Under the pieces are notes generated by a model. The model was not told the origin of the DNA, searched no databases, and saw only the letters and a program-made list of their open reading frames with translations. Below, one piece after another: positions 28,608 through 37,546 of a stretch of DNA of 64,000 nucleotides. How positions within the stretch are numbered: position 1 is the first letter of the stretch; every line of letters begins with the position of its first letter. The stretch covers positions 62,001-126,000 of the forward strand of contig BGKB01000119.1 in NCBI GenBank assembly GCA_003116975.1. The letters run 5' to 3'. The position numbers and the translations under genes were made by a program. Source of the stretch: Aurantiochytrium sp. KH105. Lineage: Eukaryota > Sar > Bigyra > Thraustochytrida > Thraustochytriidae.

Positions 28608-28931
28608 TTACAGAAAGAGCAGGTCGTCGATGTCGTCGTTGCTGGGGCGTCCATCGCCGATCGGGTATCGGCTGTCGACGCAAGGCACGGGCTCGTAGAA
28701 GAATTCACCTCGCCGGTCAAGAATGACAAAAGGCTCCTCGGCCGTGAGCTCGGCATCGTTGGTGTTGAGCTTGTCCTGCACGGCAATGGGATCCGGGACC
28801 GCTGCCTGCTGCAGTGCGCGTACGCTCTGCAGGGTGCGAGGCGCGGGCACGGTCACGGCCTGCTGCATGGCTGCCAGCGACTCCCACGAGGTGTTGCGCA
28901 CATGGCGCGAGCGTGCCGCGCGAGCGAGCAT
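28608..28931 (-). CDS. small orphan protein, 107 residues
   Basis: It reads from ATG 28931 (MLARAARSRHVRNTSWESLA) to a stop at 28608. The composition is protein-like (EEPFVILDRRGEFFYEPVP), and an acidic tail ends DDIDDLLFL. No domain is recognised. The same frame is open upstream and encodes a charged, helical-looking stretch without an ATG (KQQRQAQQRQVKG, then VEVEVERRSAERR), so the real protein may be longer and start in an unseen exon. Confidence 0.45.
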   Translation of the reverse strand: MLARAARSRHVRNTSWESLAAMQQAVTVPAPRTLQSVRALQQAAVPDPIAVQDKLNTNDAELTAEEPFVILDRRGEFFYEPVPCVDSRYPIGDGRPSNDDIDDLLFL

Positions 28932-31900
28932 CCTCCTCTCCGCTGATCTCCGCTCGACCTCGACCTCGACCTGCGCAATACCCTTGACCTGTCTCTGCTG
29001 CGCCTGCCTCTGCTGCTTTCTCGCCGCGTCGTCGGCGCTCCGCAGCCGGGGTCCTCGGGTCTCCTCGTCGTGGCCGCGCGAGAGCGCTCGACAGCGGCAG
29101 GCTCGCTCGCTCGCTCGCGTGCTCTCGTGTCCGCGTGCTCGCCTCCGCGTGCTCGCTACCCTCGGGCGCTGCTCTGCGAGCGTCTGAAGCGAGTTTGCCG
29201 CGGCGGCGAGGACAGTCGCCGGAGCTTGTGGGTGGCTTGGCGCGCTTGGGTGGCTCGGCTTGGCTCGCTGTCGCGGCCTCGGCGGCGCTTTTCTTGCTTG
29301 CCTTTGGTCGCTTTGGGGCGTCTCACGGCCGGGCGGAAGAAGCGACGCCGGAGAGGAAGGCGCGCGAGGCTGGCTGGCTGGCGCTGCTGCAGCTGCAGCG
29401 AGGCTGCGGCGGGCTTGCTTGTGCTTTAGTTGCTTGCCTGCGCTTGCGTGCTTGCTTGCTGTGACCGCGTGCCCCTCGACGGCGACGGCCGCGTGCCGGA
29501 TGACGCCGCGAAGTGCGCAGGCAGCAACAGTGGCGGCTGCAGCGGCCGGCTACGGCGGCGGCGGGCTGGCTGCGACGGCGACGCGGAGTCGAGACGCGGT
29601 CGCGCGGAGCCGGAGCGGAGGACTCCGGAGGAGATAAGATGAGCTGAGATGCGATGCGATGAGCTGAGACGAGATGCGATGAGACGAGATGGGATGAGAT
29701 GGGATGAGATGAGGCGAGTTGAGATGAGACGAGACGCGATGGGATGAGAGGAGGCGCGGTGAGACGCTTCCCGGGGCCGGGCGAGCGCGCGAGCGAGGCC
29801 GCCGCGGGCTTGGTCTGGTCGCTTGTCTTGACGAGTCCTTTCGGGTTTGCAGCGCTTTTCGCGGCAAGAACGGACGCCGACGGTGGGGGGGGGAGGGAAG
29901 AAGAAGAAGAAAACTCTCTCCCTCCGTCTGTCTCTGTGTCTTTTTCAGAAGGACAAAAAAGGCGCGCGCAAGGTCGGGAGCCTTGTTCGCTCCGGCTGCT
30001 GCAAGCAAGCAAGCAAGCGAACGAGCAAGCGAGCAAGTTGCTCCTGCTTGCGTGCGACACGGCGGCCTCGACGGACTCGGCGCGATCGAGGTCTTTCTGG
30101 ACGCCGAAACGTGCGCGTAGACTTGCTGATTGGCCGGAGAGATCGATCGATGGCTGGATGAAGAAAACGCGCCGTCGCGGGTTCGTTCGCTCGGTGCGGT
30201 CTCTGCCTCCGCGGCTGCGGCTGCGGCTACGCTGCCGTGGCACGCAGGCACGCAGGGAAATGCAGGCAGGCGGCGCTTTGGCTTCGCTGGCGACCCGGGT
30301 TCAGGTTCGCTCGAGTTTGCGGACTGCCTGCCCGACGACATAGCGACCGAGACATCGCCGTCCTAAACCGACGCAAAGAGAGGAAGACAGACACACCTAA
30401 TACACCATTGCATGATCATACAGAGACACGGTCACTGAGACAGACAGATGATAGATCACCCGCTCCGCTCCGGGAAACCAACCCCCGGTCGCCGCGCAAT
30501 TTCCCGCCGCCGCGCGCCTCGGACGCGCAGAGCCCGGGCGGGCGGGGAGAAGCAAACTTCGGGCGCGGCTGCGAGGAGCTCGCGCGCCTAGCTTCCCGCG
30601 CGTCTCGTGGCTCCGAGTCTCCTCTCTCTGATCCCGCCAATTTATTTTTTTTGAAATGATGAAAAGAAAAGGATAAAAAAGTCCCTTCGGAATGAAAAAC
30701 TACCGACCGACCGACCGGAGCTGCACGGTGCGGCGCCAGAGCTCGGCCGCGTCGGGCCGCGCCGCGCGAGGCGAGGCGGCCGGAGCGGGAGGAAGGGAGG
30801 GAGGGAGGAATGAGCGAGCACGCGACGCGACGCGACGCGACGCGAGGCGGCTCCGGGACCGGCCGAGACGAGACCTAAGCGCGGGCGAAACGGCTGCGTG
30901 CGTGGGCGAAGCGGGGTCAATCAATTTGATGCCTTGCCACGGTTCTTGATTTTTATTTATTTTCATTTTTGAATTTCGGGTGATCAGCCAGTGGCCGTTG
31001 GACCCGGCTTCAACCTGAGGAGCTCGCTCGCTGGGGCGCGAAAAGCTGCTGGGCGAGGACTGGCCGGGACAGCGAGGCGAGAGAGATTTCCGCAGCCGGT
31101 CCGAGCGGCGCGTCCCAAGCAAAGTCTTGCAGCTTGCGCAGCGGCGGCTGCAGAAGGGAGTTGAATTGCGTTGGAGCGTGGAAAAGGGGGAGGAAAACTC
31201 AACCTCTATTGGAAAATAAAGGTTGGTAGTTAGCGGACGCTTTGTGCCTGCTGGCAGCCACCACACCCACCCACCAGCAGTGGCAGGGGAGCAACAAAGC
31301 GACCGTTCGCGCCGGCCAGACAGACGCAGACGCGGCGAGCGAGGAGAAGAGGGAGCAGCATCAAACCAACGGCCGGCAGCATCGTCCTCCGGCGGGGCGG
31401 CCACCAGTGCAGCAGCCAACTGGCTGCAGAGGTCGTGTTTTTTCCGCAGTGAAGCTGGCATCGCGGTCCAGGGAGTGCCGCCGCGTGTGAAGGCGGACCA
31501 CAGTGCGCCCGCAGATGCCATGTACATGCGTTCCGCCGACGTCCCCTACTCTTTCGGATAGCCAGGTCTACATGAACCTGGCCAGTGGATAGTCGATGTG
31601 GGCGAGTGGTGGAGGGGAACGGTAGCTTGCTCTGGAGGGGCCGCTAGCTTCTACTGCCGGCGGAGAAAGCATGGAGAGTGGAAGTTAGTGGGGGGAACTG
31701 CGGGCGCGTCGGCCTGATTCCCGCGCCGAACGCGGCCGTCCGGCGCCAGTGGAGACGCGACACGTGCCCTCTTAGCGATGTGTGTTTTCCTCAACGGAAC
31801 TGGACCGTGCGTCTGCGACGGTCAGACGCATCTCATATGTCCCCTGGAAGCGAGCTTCAGTGGAGCGTGGAGGGGATGCACCAGCGAATCGTGGAGAACG

Positions 31901-32580
31901 AAAGGCAAAGGGAACTTCCGTCAAGCCTACAGTGCTGTCCTCAAGTTCCCGCCGCAAGATGCGCAACCCGGTCTACGAATTCTGGGTCGCCTTGCGGAGG
32001 CTCGGAGGCTCCATAGCTTCCAGAGGTGCTGGCCAGGCGGGGCGCGTTTTGGACGATCGTGGGACGGACGCAAACCCGCCGCGCGGTGTGGCTGCGGCCG
32101 TCGGTGCTGGATGTCGCAGATGTCGCCGATTGTCGTCGTCGCTGTCGATTTCGATCTCAATCTTGGATCCGTTCGCTCGCTCGCTCGATCGATCGGTGCA
32201 CCTGCTACCGCTTCTGCAGGCTGCCATGTGGTTCCGACTGGTGCCCGGCCTGCCACGATTGTGAATGGCGTGAGGGCGCGTCCAGTCTTTCGCGGCGTTT
32301 CCAAGTGAAAATTTGCGTGCCTGGTCCAGATCGCCCCACGCGTCCCAGGTCCCACTCAGGCGTGGCCATCGCCGTTTCTCGCCAGCCAAGCAACGAGCAG
32401 TGAATCGAGACCAAGAGTCCTGCTTCTCAGCTCCGACATTGATGTTTAGAAAATCATTCTTTGAAAAGAATATATCAAGTCGTGGTCGCAGGAGTCGCAG
32501 AATTCGCAGAACTCGCAGAAGTCACAGGAGTCAGGTTCGATCAAAAGGTGGATCCAGCTTCACGCCTAGCCTTGCGAGGG
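28932..32580. other. 3.6-kb GC-rich, repeat-laden region without a convincing gene
   Basis: Open frames on both strands here are Arg/Ala/Ser-rich and have no domains. It contains pentamer tracts (29636-29757 and 30820-30846), ttgc/gctt runs near 29438-29460, aagc runs near 30001-30015, and gatcgatc near 30139. It could hold a noncoding transcript or very long leaders, but nothing supports one directly. Confidence 0.45.
29636..29757. repeat. degenerate GAGAT/GGGAT pentanucleotide tract
   Basis: About 24 units of gagat, gcgat, gggat and gagac run in tandem over 120 bp. Confidence 0.85.
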
Positions 32581-33756
32581 TCACGGCCCCGTGGGATTCA
32601 CTTTGGCCCCAACACGCGTCGCATCAGCGCCTGCATTCTCACGCAAATTCGGAAGCTCTCCGTGGAAAATCAAGTCACCGATCACGCGAAAGCACATGCC
32701 TCGGCGCTTCTTCAAAAGAGTCTCCTCGACCAGATCATCGTCCATCTTCATCTCCATCACTGCCAAGGTCCCAGCCATTCCCTGCATACCGCACACCAGG
32801 TATAAAAAGTGCAGATAGACGACATATCCAAAAAACACCCAGCAGCACGTTGTGTAGCCAAAGGGCGTGCATAGCGGCAAGCCCGGGTTATCACCGAGCC
32901 ACCCGATGCCGCCATCTGCTCCGATTGAAATAACAAACCAAAGCAGCGAAATGATACCCATAATGATTGAAGGGAATCGTCCAAAGAAGACCGAAAAGTG
33001 CTCAGCAAGCGAAATGGGCTCTGAACGTGGTCGCACGACAGTCGCATACACCCAGTCGACGCGACGATTTTGAAGTCGAGCAAGAACACGTGCAGTTGTC
33101 TCGCAAAACGCCATGGCGACAAAGAGAGACAAGAGGGGAAAGTATGAGCGGAAAACATACACAGAACCAATCGGAAGTAGGACCATGAGCTTCATCAAAC
33201 AAGTCGACGCGAGAGGCAAAGCTCCAGCCCATCCGTTCCCCATGCTGAGCCACGATGCTACATCTTTCGAGGGCCAGGTATAGACCCCGTACGCGTCCAT
33301 GAGAATCGAAGTGCCCATGAAGCCCCCCGAGAGTACCGTGAAAATGAAAGAAAGCTGCCCTGTCGGGGTACATGCCTCATCCATCGTCGTTTCTGTCGAG
33401 TTGTAGGCTTGTGCATAGTTGCGCGCAAACGGATACAAGTCATTTCCAAAGTTAGCCGCGACAATACCTGGCCCAAGGAAAACTGCCAGGGTGGTCATGA
33501 GGATCGCTTCGATCATTGACGGCAGACTGTCCAGTACATCATACTTTAGTGCGATCATGGTGGCGAACAGCTGCAAGACGCAGGCCACCGTCGCGAGCAC
33601 AAGCATATAAGAGACTTCGGCATCCTGCGCATAGTAATATATGGAAGTACTGACATCGTATAAATTGTTGCCGATAATGTTGATGCCCTCGGTCACAGCC
33701 ATGACTCTCGACCAGAATCGAAGATCTCCGTTTACGCCTTGCCAAACTCGAATCAT
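32581..33756 (-). CDS. multipass membrane protein, unrecognised family
   Basis: The 391-residue protein starts at ATG 33756 (MIRVWQGVNGDLRFWSR). About seven or eight hydrophobic segments are visible, among them YMLVLATVACVLQLFATMIA, MIEAILMTTLAVFLGPGIVA, MKLMVLLPIGSVYV, IIMGIISLLWFVISIG and TCCWVFFGYVVYLHFLYLV. The C-terminal tail is soluble and charged (MKMDDDLVEETLLKKRRG). The odd segment GADGGIGWLGDNPGLPLC precedes the last helices. I cannot assign a transporter or channel family, and no signal peptide is obvious. The gene is divergent from ZMYND10 with 832 bp between starts. Confidence 0.65.
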   Translation of the reverse strand: MIRVWQGVNGDLRFWSRVMAVTEGINIIGNNLYDVSTSIYYYAQDAEVSYMLVLATVACVLQLFATMIALKYDVLDSLPSMIEAILMTTLAVFLGPGIVAANFGNDLYPFARNYAQAYNSTETTMDEACTPTGQLSFIFTVLSGGFMGTSILMDAYGVYTWPSKDVASWLSMGNGWAGALPLASTCLMKLMVLLPIGSVYVFRSYFPLLSLFVAMAFCETTARVLARLQNRRVDWVYATVVRPRSEPISLAEHFSVFFGRFPSIIMGIISLLWFVISIGADGGIGWLGDNPGLPLCTPFGYTTCCWVFFGYVVYLHFLYLVCGMQGMAGTLAVMEMKMDDDLVEETLLKKRRGMCFRVIGDLIFHGELPNLRENAGADATRVGAKVNPTGP

Positions 33757-34588
33757 CGTCGGCAGCGATCACCTCAATCTTTTACACCCCCCCCCCAGAA
33801 GTTTGACCTCAAGCCTACGCGACTGACTACCTGTCGGCCCAGCGCCGGCTTAGCGTCTGCTCGTCTGCTCGTCTGCGTCCGCTGGTTTGCTTGTCAGTGT
33901 CGGCCCCGGCGTCAGCCTCGATCTTGGACGCACGTTGCCGCTTTGCTCTTTTTTGCAGCTTGACGTATACCACGTGCCGGCACACGTGCCGCGAAATGGG
34001 CCCTGTAGATTTCCAGTTTCTTGAGGGTGTGCGCACATGCACCCAGACTCTCCTTACTCGGGCCGCGGCCCGTTTACTTTGAATGTATACTTTAGAACGT
34101 GGGTCTGCCAGCGGCAGCGGACGTAGGAAGCGACGCTTGTTTTTTATGGCGACTGACCAATGGCCATAATGTTGAGTGGTGGAGAGACTGACAGTGCGAA
34201 GCGGTATGCGCTTGCGTCAGGGCAGAGATCGCCAGTCGAGTGTACAAGTCACGAATCATCATTCTTGTCGCCAAAGTCTTCGTAAGACATATAGGCTTAC
34301 TTACAGTAAGGCCCTAGCATGCGATGATGACGCTGTAAAAGCCGCGTTTATTTTCTCTGTAGGCTGGCTACATTAGGCCTAGGCCCTAGTTCCCGCCATC
34401 ACCGTCTTCTTCTAAAAAGCACTTGCGCCGACCTCAACGGTCTTCAAAGTCCCAGAATGTAGTACCACCGTATTGGACTCGAACGTTGAGCCCAAATCGA
34501 GAAAGAACAAACAAACAAGAAAGAGCCCAGGCGCTGGCAGGAGCTGCGCGCAGCACAGAGGTTCAAGGAAACGAAAAGAGAGGAGAAG
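33757..34588. other. divergent promoter region of the membrane protein and ZMYND10 genes
   Basis: A poly-C run lies at about 33787-33796, a gtctgctc repeat near 33856-33875, and the palindromic TAGGCCTAGGCCCTAG at 34374-34389. No gene is seen. Confidence 0.5.
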
Positions 34589-36433
34589 ATGGTGCTTCCC
34601 GCGCACGAGGCAGAGCGCACCATCGAGGCCCTCAAGGCCTTTCCCGTTGAGGAGGTTGGCTCGGCAACATGGATGAAACAGCATCTTGCCCTGCAGAAAC
34701 TCAACTTGCAGGCGCACGAGAGCGTGCAAAAGAACGAGGAAAACTTTGTGCTCGAGGGACTCGTCACACACGACAAGCTTCGTGTGGTCGTGCATGAGCT
34801 CGTTGTCATCGAGGCCTGGCGCGAGCACGTCCTCGCCGACGAGTCTGTCCAGCGCCACCTCGCAGAGCGCAACTCCATCCGCGGCTACCACGTCGCTTTC
34901 CATGAAGCCACCCTATGCAATCTGCTCGAAGTCGTCCTCTACCACGACTACGCCGCTCAGTCGTGTGGCGAGACCATTGTCGAGGTCGTTGATTACTGTT
35001 GTCGCCGTCTTCGATGGCTTTGTGAACGCTCGGTGCGCGATGACGTAAACAACGGTGACGACCTCGACGTATCAGGCGCCGATCAAGACCAAAACGCACC
35101 AGAGCTCGACACTCCAGAGGCACGGCTGCGCGATTTCCGTCGTCAGCTTCGCGACGTGGTCTGGCGCTGTAGCATCGCCGCGGTGTCTGTGCTGCGATTT
35201 ATTTGTGAGCACGTCACTCAGCTCCCGCTCAGCGTCATGACGCGCCTGCTTGACACGCATGACGTCCCATGTCTCGTCGTCCCATGCATCGAAAACCCGC
35301 CATGGACGCGCCGCACTTCGCAAGGCCAATGGGAAAAACTACGAGACCATACCTGGACAAAGGTCGAACCCAGAGACCTGCTTTTGCTCACTCCTCTCGA
35401 GGCGCAACCCTGGCTCATTCTCTTTAATTTGCTTTGCGAGGGGGAGGTTCGCAAACGCTATCACTTTCATTCATTCCGTAAAGATTCGCTCTTGCGCACA
35501 CGCAAGTACCTTAATCAGACTCTCGTCGATCAGCTCCCCGTGCTCGCCGATCTGCAGCGCACTTTTGATGAGCTGGTCATCATGGATGCGCCGCCAGCCA
35601 CGACGTCCTCGGCTTTGGTGCTTGAACAGGTCGCAGAGGTTCGCGATAGCCTCTTACGCGAAACGAACTGGAACCAGCAAATCCAAAGGGTTTTTCAAAC
35701 GACTTTTAAAGAAAAGGAAGGCCGTGACGACCCCCTCGTTCGCCAGCTCGCAGGCCTGTACAACGAAGACATTGTCGAGGAACTCCTTTCCGGCCGCAAC
35801 ACGGCGCTCGACGAAGAAAGCAGCGCACAAGCGTCTTCCTCCGGTGTAACCATCGAGCCCATCTCTGAAAACGAAAAGAACGCGAAGCAGGATACGGCAC
35901 GCGACCTCTTCCCTCGCCAAGTCACTCTTTCCCTGCAAACTGGCCGGAAAGTGCGCCTCGAGCCTATTGCAGAGTCTGGTACGGAACAAATCACAGCAAA
36001 GGGCCGCTTTGTGCGCTTCCAGCTCCATTGTCCCGACATCCAAGGAGCCGTGGCCCTTGATCAAGAGAACGCAGCAGCCAAAGGCAACGCTGCGCCAGAC
36101 AGTCAACTTGACATCTCGCTCCCCTTCACTGATAGATTTATGCTCAAGATGGTCGTCGAGCCATGCCGCCGCCGTCACAATCTTGAGAACGGTGAAACGC
36201 TCGAATCTCAGAACGAGATCACCATTTATTCGAAGAAGCCCAAGGCTAGCGTCGCTACCGAATCAGAGTTTTGGCAAAAGCTTGGCTCTCTCAAGGATGG
36301 TGCCGTTGCCCAGGTCCAATGTTTCGTGGAAGACACTTGCGAAAAAATTGCAGAGGACAGCTCAAATAGCGAAACGGCACATGCAACGCTTCGTCTCGGC
36401 GCAGTCTTTATCTCTCTTGCACAAGATGCATAA
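34589..36433 (+). CDS. ZMYND10: ZMYND10-like dynein axonemal assembly factor without a visible MYND finger
   Basis: The 614-residue protein starts from ATG 34589. The body matches ZMYND10: GSATWMKQHLALQKLNLQA, VLEGLVTHDKLRVVVHEL, YHVAFHEATLCNLLEVVL, EVVDYCCRRLRWL, QLPLSVMTRLLDTHDVPCL, ENPPWTRR, AQPWLILFNLL and NQTLVDQLPVLADLQRT. ZMYND10 works in the cytoplasm with LRRC6 and HSP90-type chaperones to preassemble axonemal dynein arms. Animal ZMYND10 ends in a MYND zinc finger. Here the C-terminal 200 residues are a beta-rich region with no cluster of paired Cys. The gene therefore implies motile flagella, consistent with a zoosporic stage, but a lineage-specific C-terminus. Confidence 0.85.
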   Translation: MVLPAHEAERTIEALKAFPVEEVGSATWMKQHLALQKLNLQAHESVQKNEENFVLEGLVTHDKLRVVVHELVVIEAWREHVLADESVQRHLAERNSIRGYHVAFHEATLCNLLEVVLYHDYAAQSCGETIVEVVDYCCRRLRWLCERSVRDDVNNGDDLDVSGADQDQNAPELDTPEARLRDFRRQLRDVVWRCSIAAVSVLRFICEHVTQLPLSVMTRLLDTHDVPCLVVPCIENPPWTRRTSQGQWEKLRDHTWTKVEPRDLLLLTPLEAQPWLILFNLLCEGEVRKRYHFHSFRKDSLLRTRKYLNQTLVDQLPVLADLQRTFDELVIMDAPPATTSSALVLEQVAEVRDSLLRETNWNQQIQRVFQTTFKEKEGRDDPLVRQLAGLYNEDIVEELLSGRNTALDEESSAQASSSGVTIEPISENEKNAKQDTARDLFPRQVTLSLQTGRKVRLEPIAESGTEQITAKGRFVRFQLHCPDIQGAVALDQENAAAKGNAAPDSQLDISLPFTDRFMLKMVVEPCRRRHNLENGETLESQNEITIYSKKPKASVATESEFWQKLGSLKDGAVAQVQCFVEDTCEKIAEDSSNSETAHATLRLGAVFISLAQDA

Positions 36434-36735
36434 TCATGATAATGTGATACTTGGAGATTAGTAGTCATTAGTACTCTGCTCGCCACACAACACGAGTTCA
36501 TCATCTCGGCTTACCCCCCCCCCCCCCCCTTCCCCCGCCGACCCATTGTGTCAACAAATTACGGTCGTGGTAGGCTTGGATGTCGGCCCAGGCTCGATTA
36601 GGAAATAGGCCGAGGCCCGCTGCAAAGGCCTGATAAAAAAAAATCATTGGGCAAGCAAATCGATTCGCGAGGAAAATCAAGACCTTGCTTGCCATAACAA
36701 CGCTGGCATTGGCAGCGGCTGCCTCGACCGCTGGC
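36434..36735. other. intergenic with homopolymer C run
   Basis: Sixteen C residues lie at 36514-36529, followed by tcccccgcc. No gene is seen. The frame of the next gene is open upstream to 36685 but has only a TTG there. Confidence 0.6.
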
Positions 36736-37449
36736 ATGGCCGCCCAAGAGGACGCCGCACCTGTGCTTCTCCTTGGCTGGCGTGAGTTCGCAGTCAATTG
36801 CTCACGCGGCGAGCTCAAGATCGCTGGCAAGCCACTCCTCGTCGACGAGGTTGCCAACACTGGCGAAGGCACGGGCCTCGTCGTTTGGGACGGGAGTATC
36901 GTGCTCGCCAAGTATGTCGAGCACGCCGTACCTCTTTCTCCACAAACTCGTGTGCTCGAGCTGGGCTGTGGCACGGGCGTCGTAGGCCTCGCAAGTGCCG
37001 CTCTTGGCGCTGGCGCAGTCTATCTCACAGATCTCGACTACGCGCTCGGGAACGCGCGCGAGAATGCAGCTCGAAACGAACACTTGACTGAGCGTGTTCA
37101 GGTCTTTGCACTCGACTGGACCGCAGAAGAGCTCGATCCTCGCGCTGTAGAGCATGGCGATCTCACTCACATTCTTGCTGCCGACGTCATTTGGATCCCA
37201 GAACTCGTCATTCCCTTTGCAGACACTCTTGCACGCATCGATAGCGCCAACCCTCACATCGAACATATTCTTCTTGCACATCAGACCCGCGCGATCCGCA
37301 CCGACGAGCTCCTTTGGGCAGAGCTTAAAGCTCGTTCTTTTCAGATCAAAGAGATTTCCGTTCAGGACTTTCACCCCGGATTTCAAAGCAAAAGGATCAA
37401 GATATACAGGCTTACTCGAAAATCCACGACATGCGAGGAGGCGCCTTGA
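36736..37449 (+). CDS. METTL21-type protein lysine methyltransferase
   Basis: The 237-residue protein is taken from the first ATG, 36736 (MAAQEDAAPVLLLGWREF). It is a class I SAM-dependent fold of the Methyltransf_16 family: GLVVWDGSIVLAKYVE, motif I VLELGCGTGVVGLASA, acidic TDLDYALGNARENAARN and LAADVIWIPELVIPFADTL. The family signature DxxY, as in METTL21, METTL22 and eEF2-KMT, appears here as DVIW, with Trp replacing Tyr. Known members methylate lysines on chaperones or translation factors; the substrate here cannot be read from sequence. The gene is convergent with the giant gene, 97 bp between stops. Confidence 0.8.
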   Translation: MAAQEDAAPVLLLGWREFAVNCSRGELKIAGKPLLVDEVANTGEGTGLVVWDGSIVLAKYVEHAVPLSPQTRVLELGCGTGVVGLASAALGAGAVYLTDLDYALGNARENAARNEHLTERVQVFALDWTAEELDPRAVEHGDLTHILAADVIWIPELVIPFADTLARIDSANPHIEHILLAHQTRAIRTDELLWAELKARSFQIKEISVQDFHPGFQSKRIKIYRLTRKSTTCEEAP

Positions 37450-37546
37450 CTTCCGCTACTCCCCTTTCCCCCTTCCCCCTCCCCATCCAAGAAGGAAAAA
37501 TCCCGCATACCATCATTACAAAGCGATGACGAATATATTTTTTTAT

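Noticed and set aside
29323-30341. long frames on both strands of the 29-30 kb region
   Set aside because: They are driven by GC content and the pentamer tract, and the translations are Ser/Arg repeats without domains.
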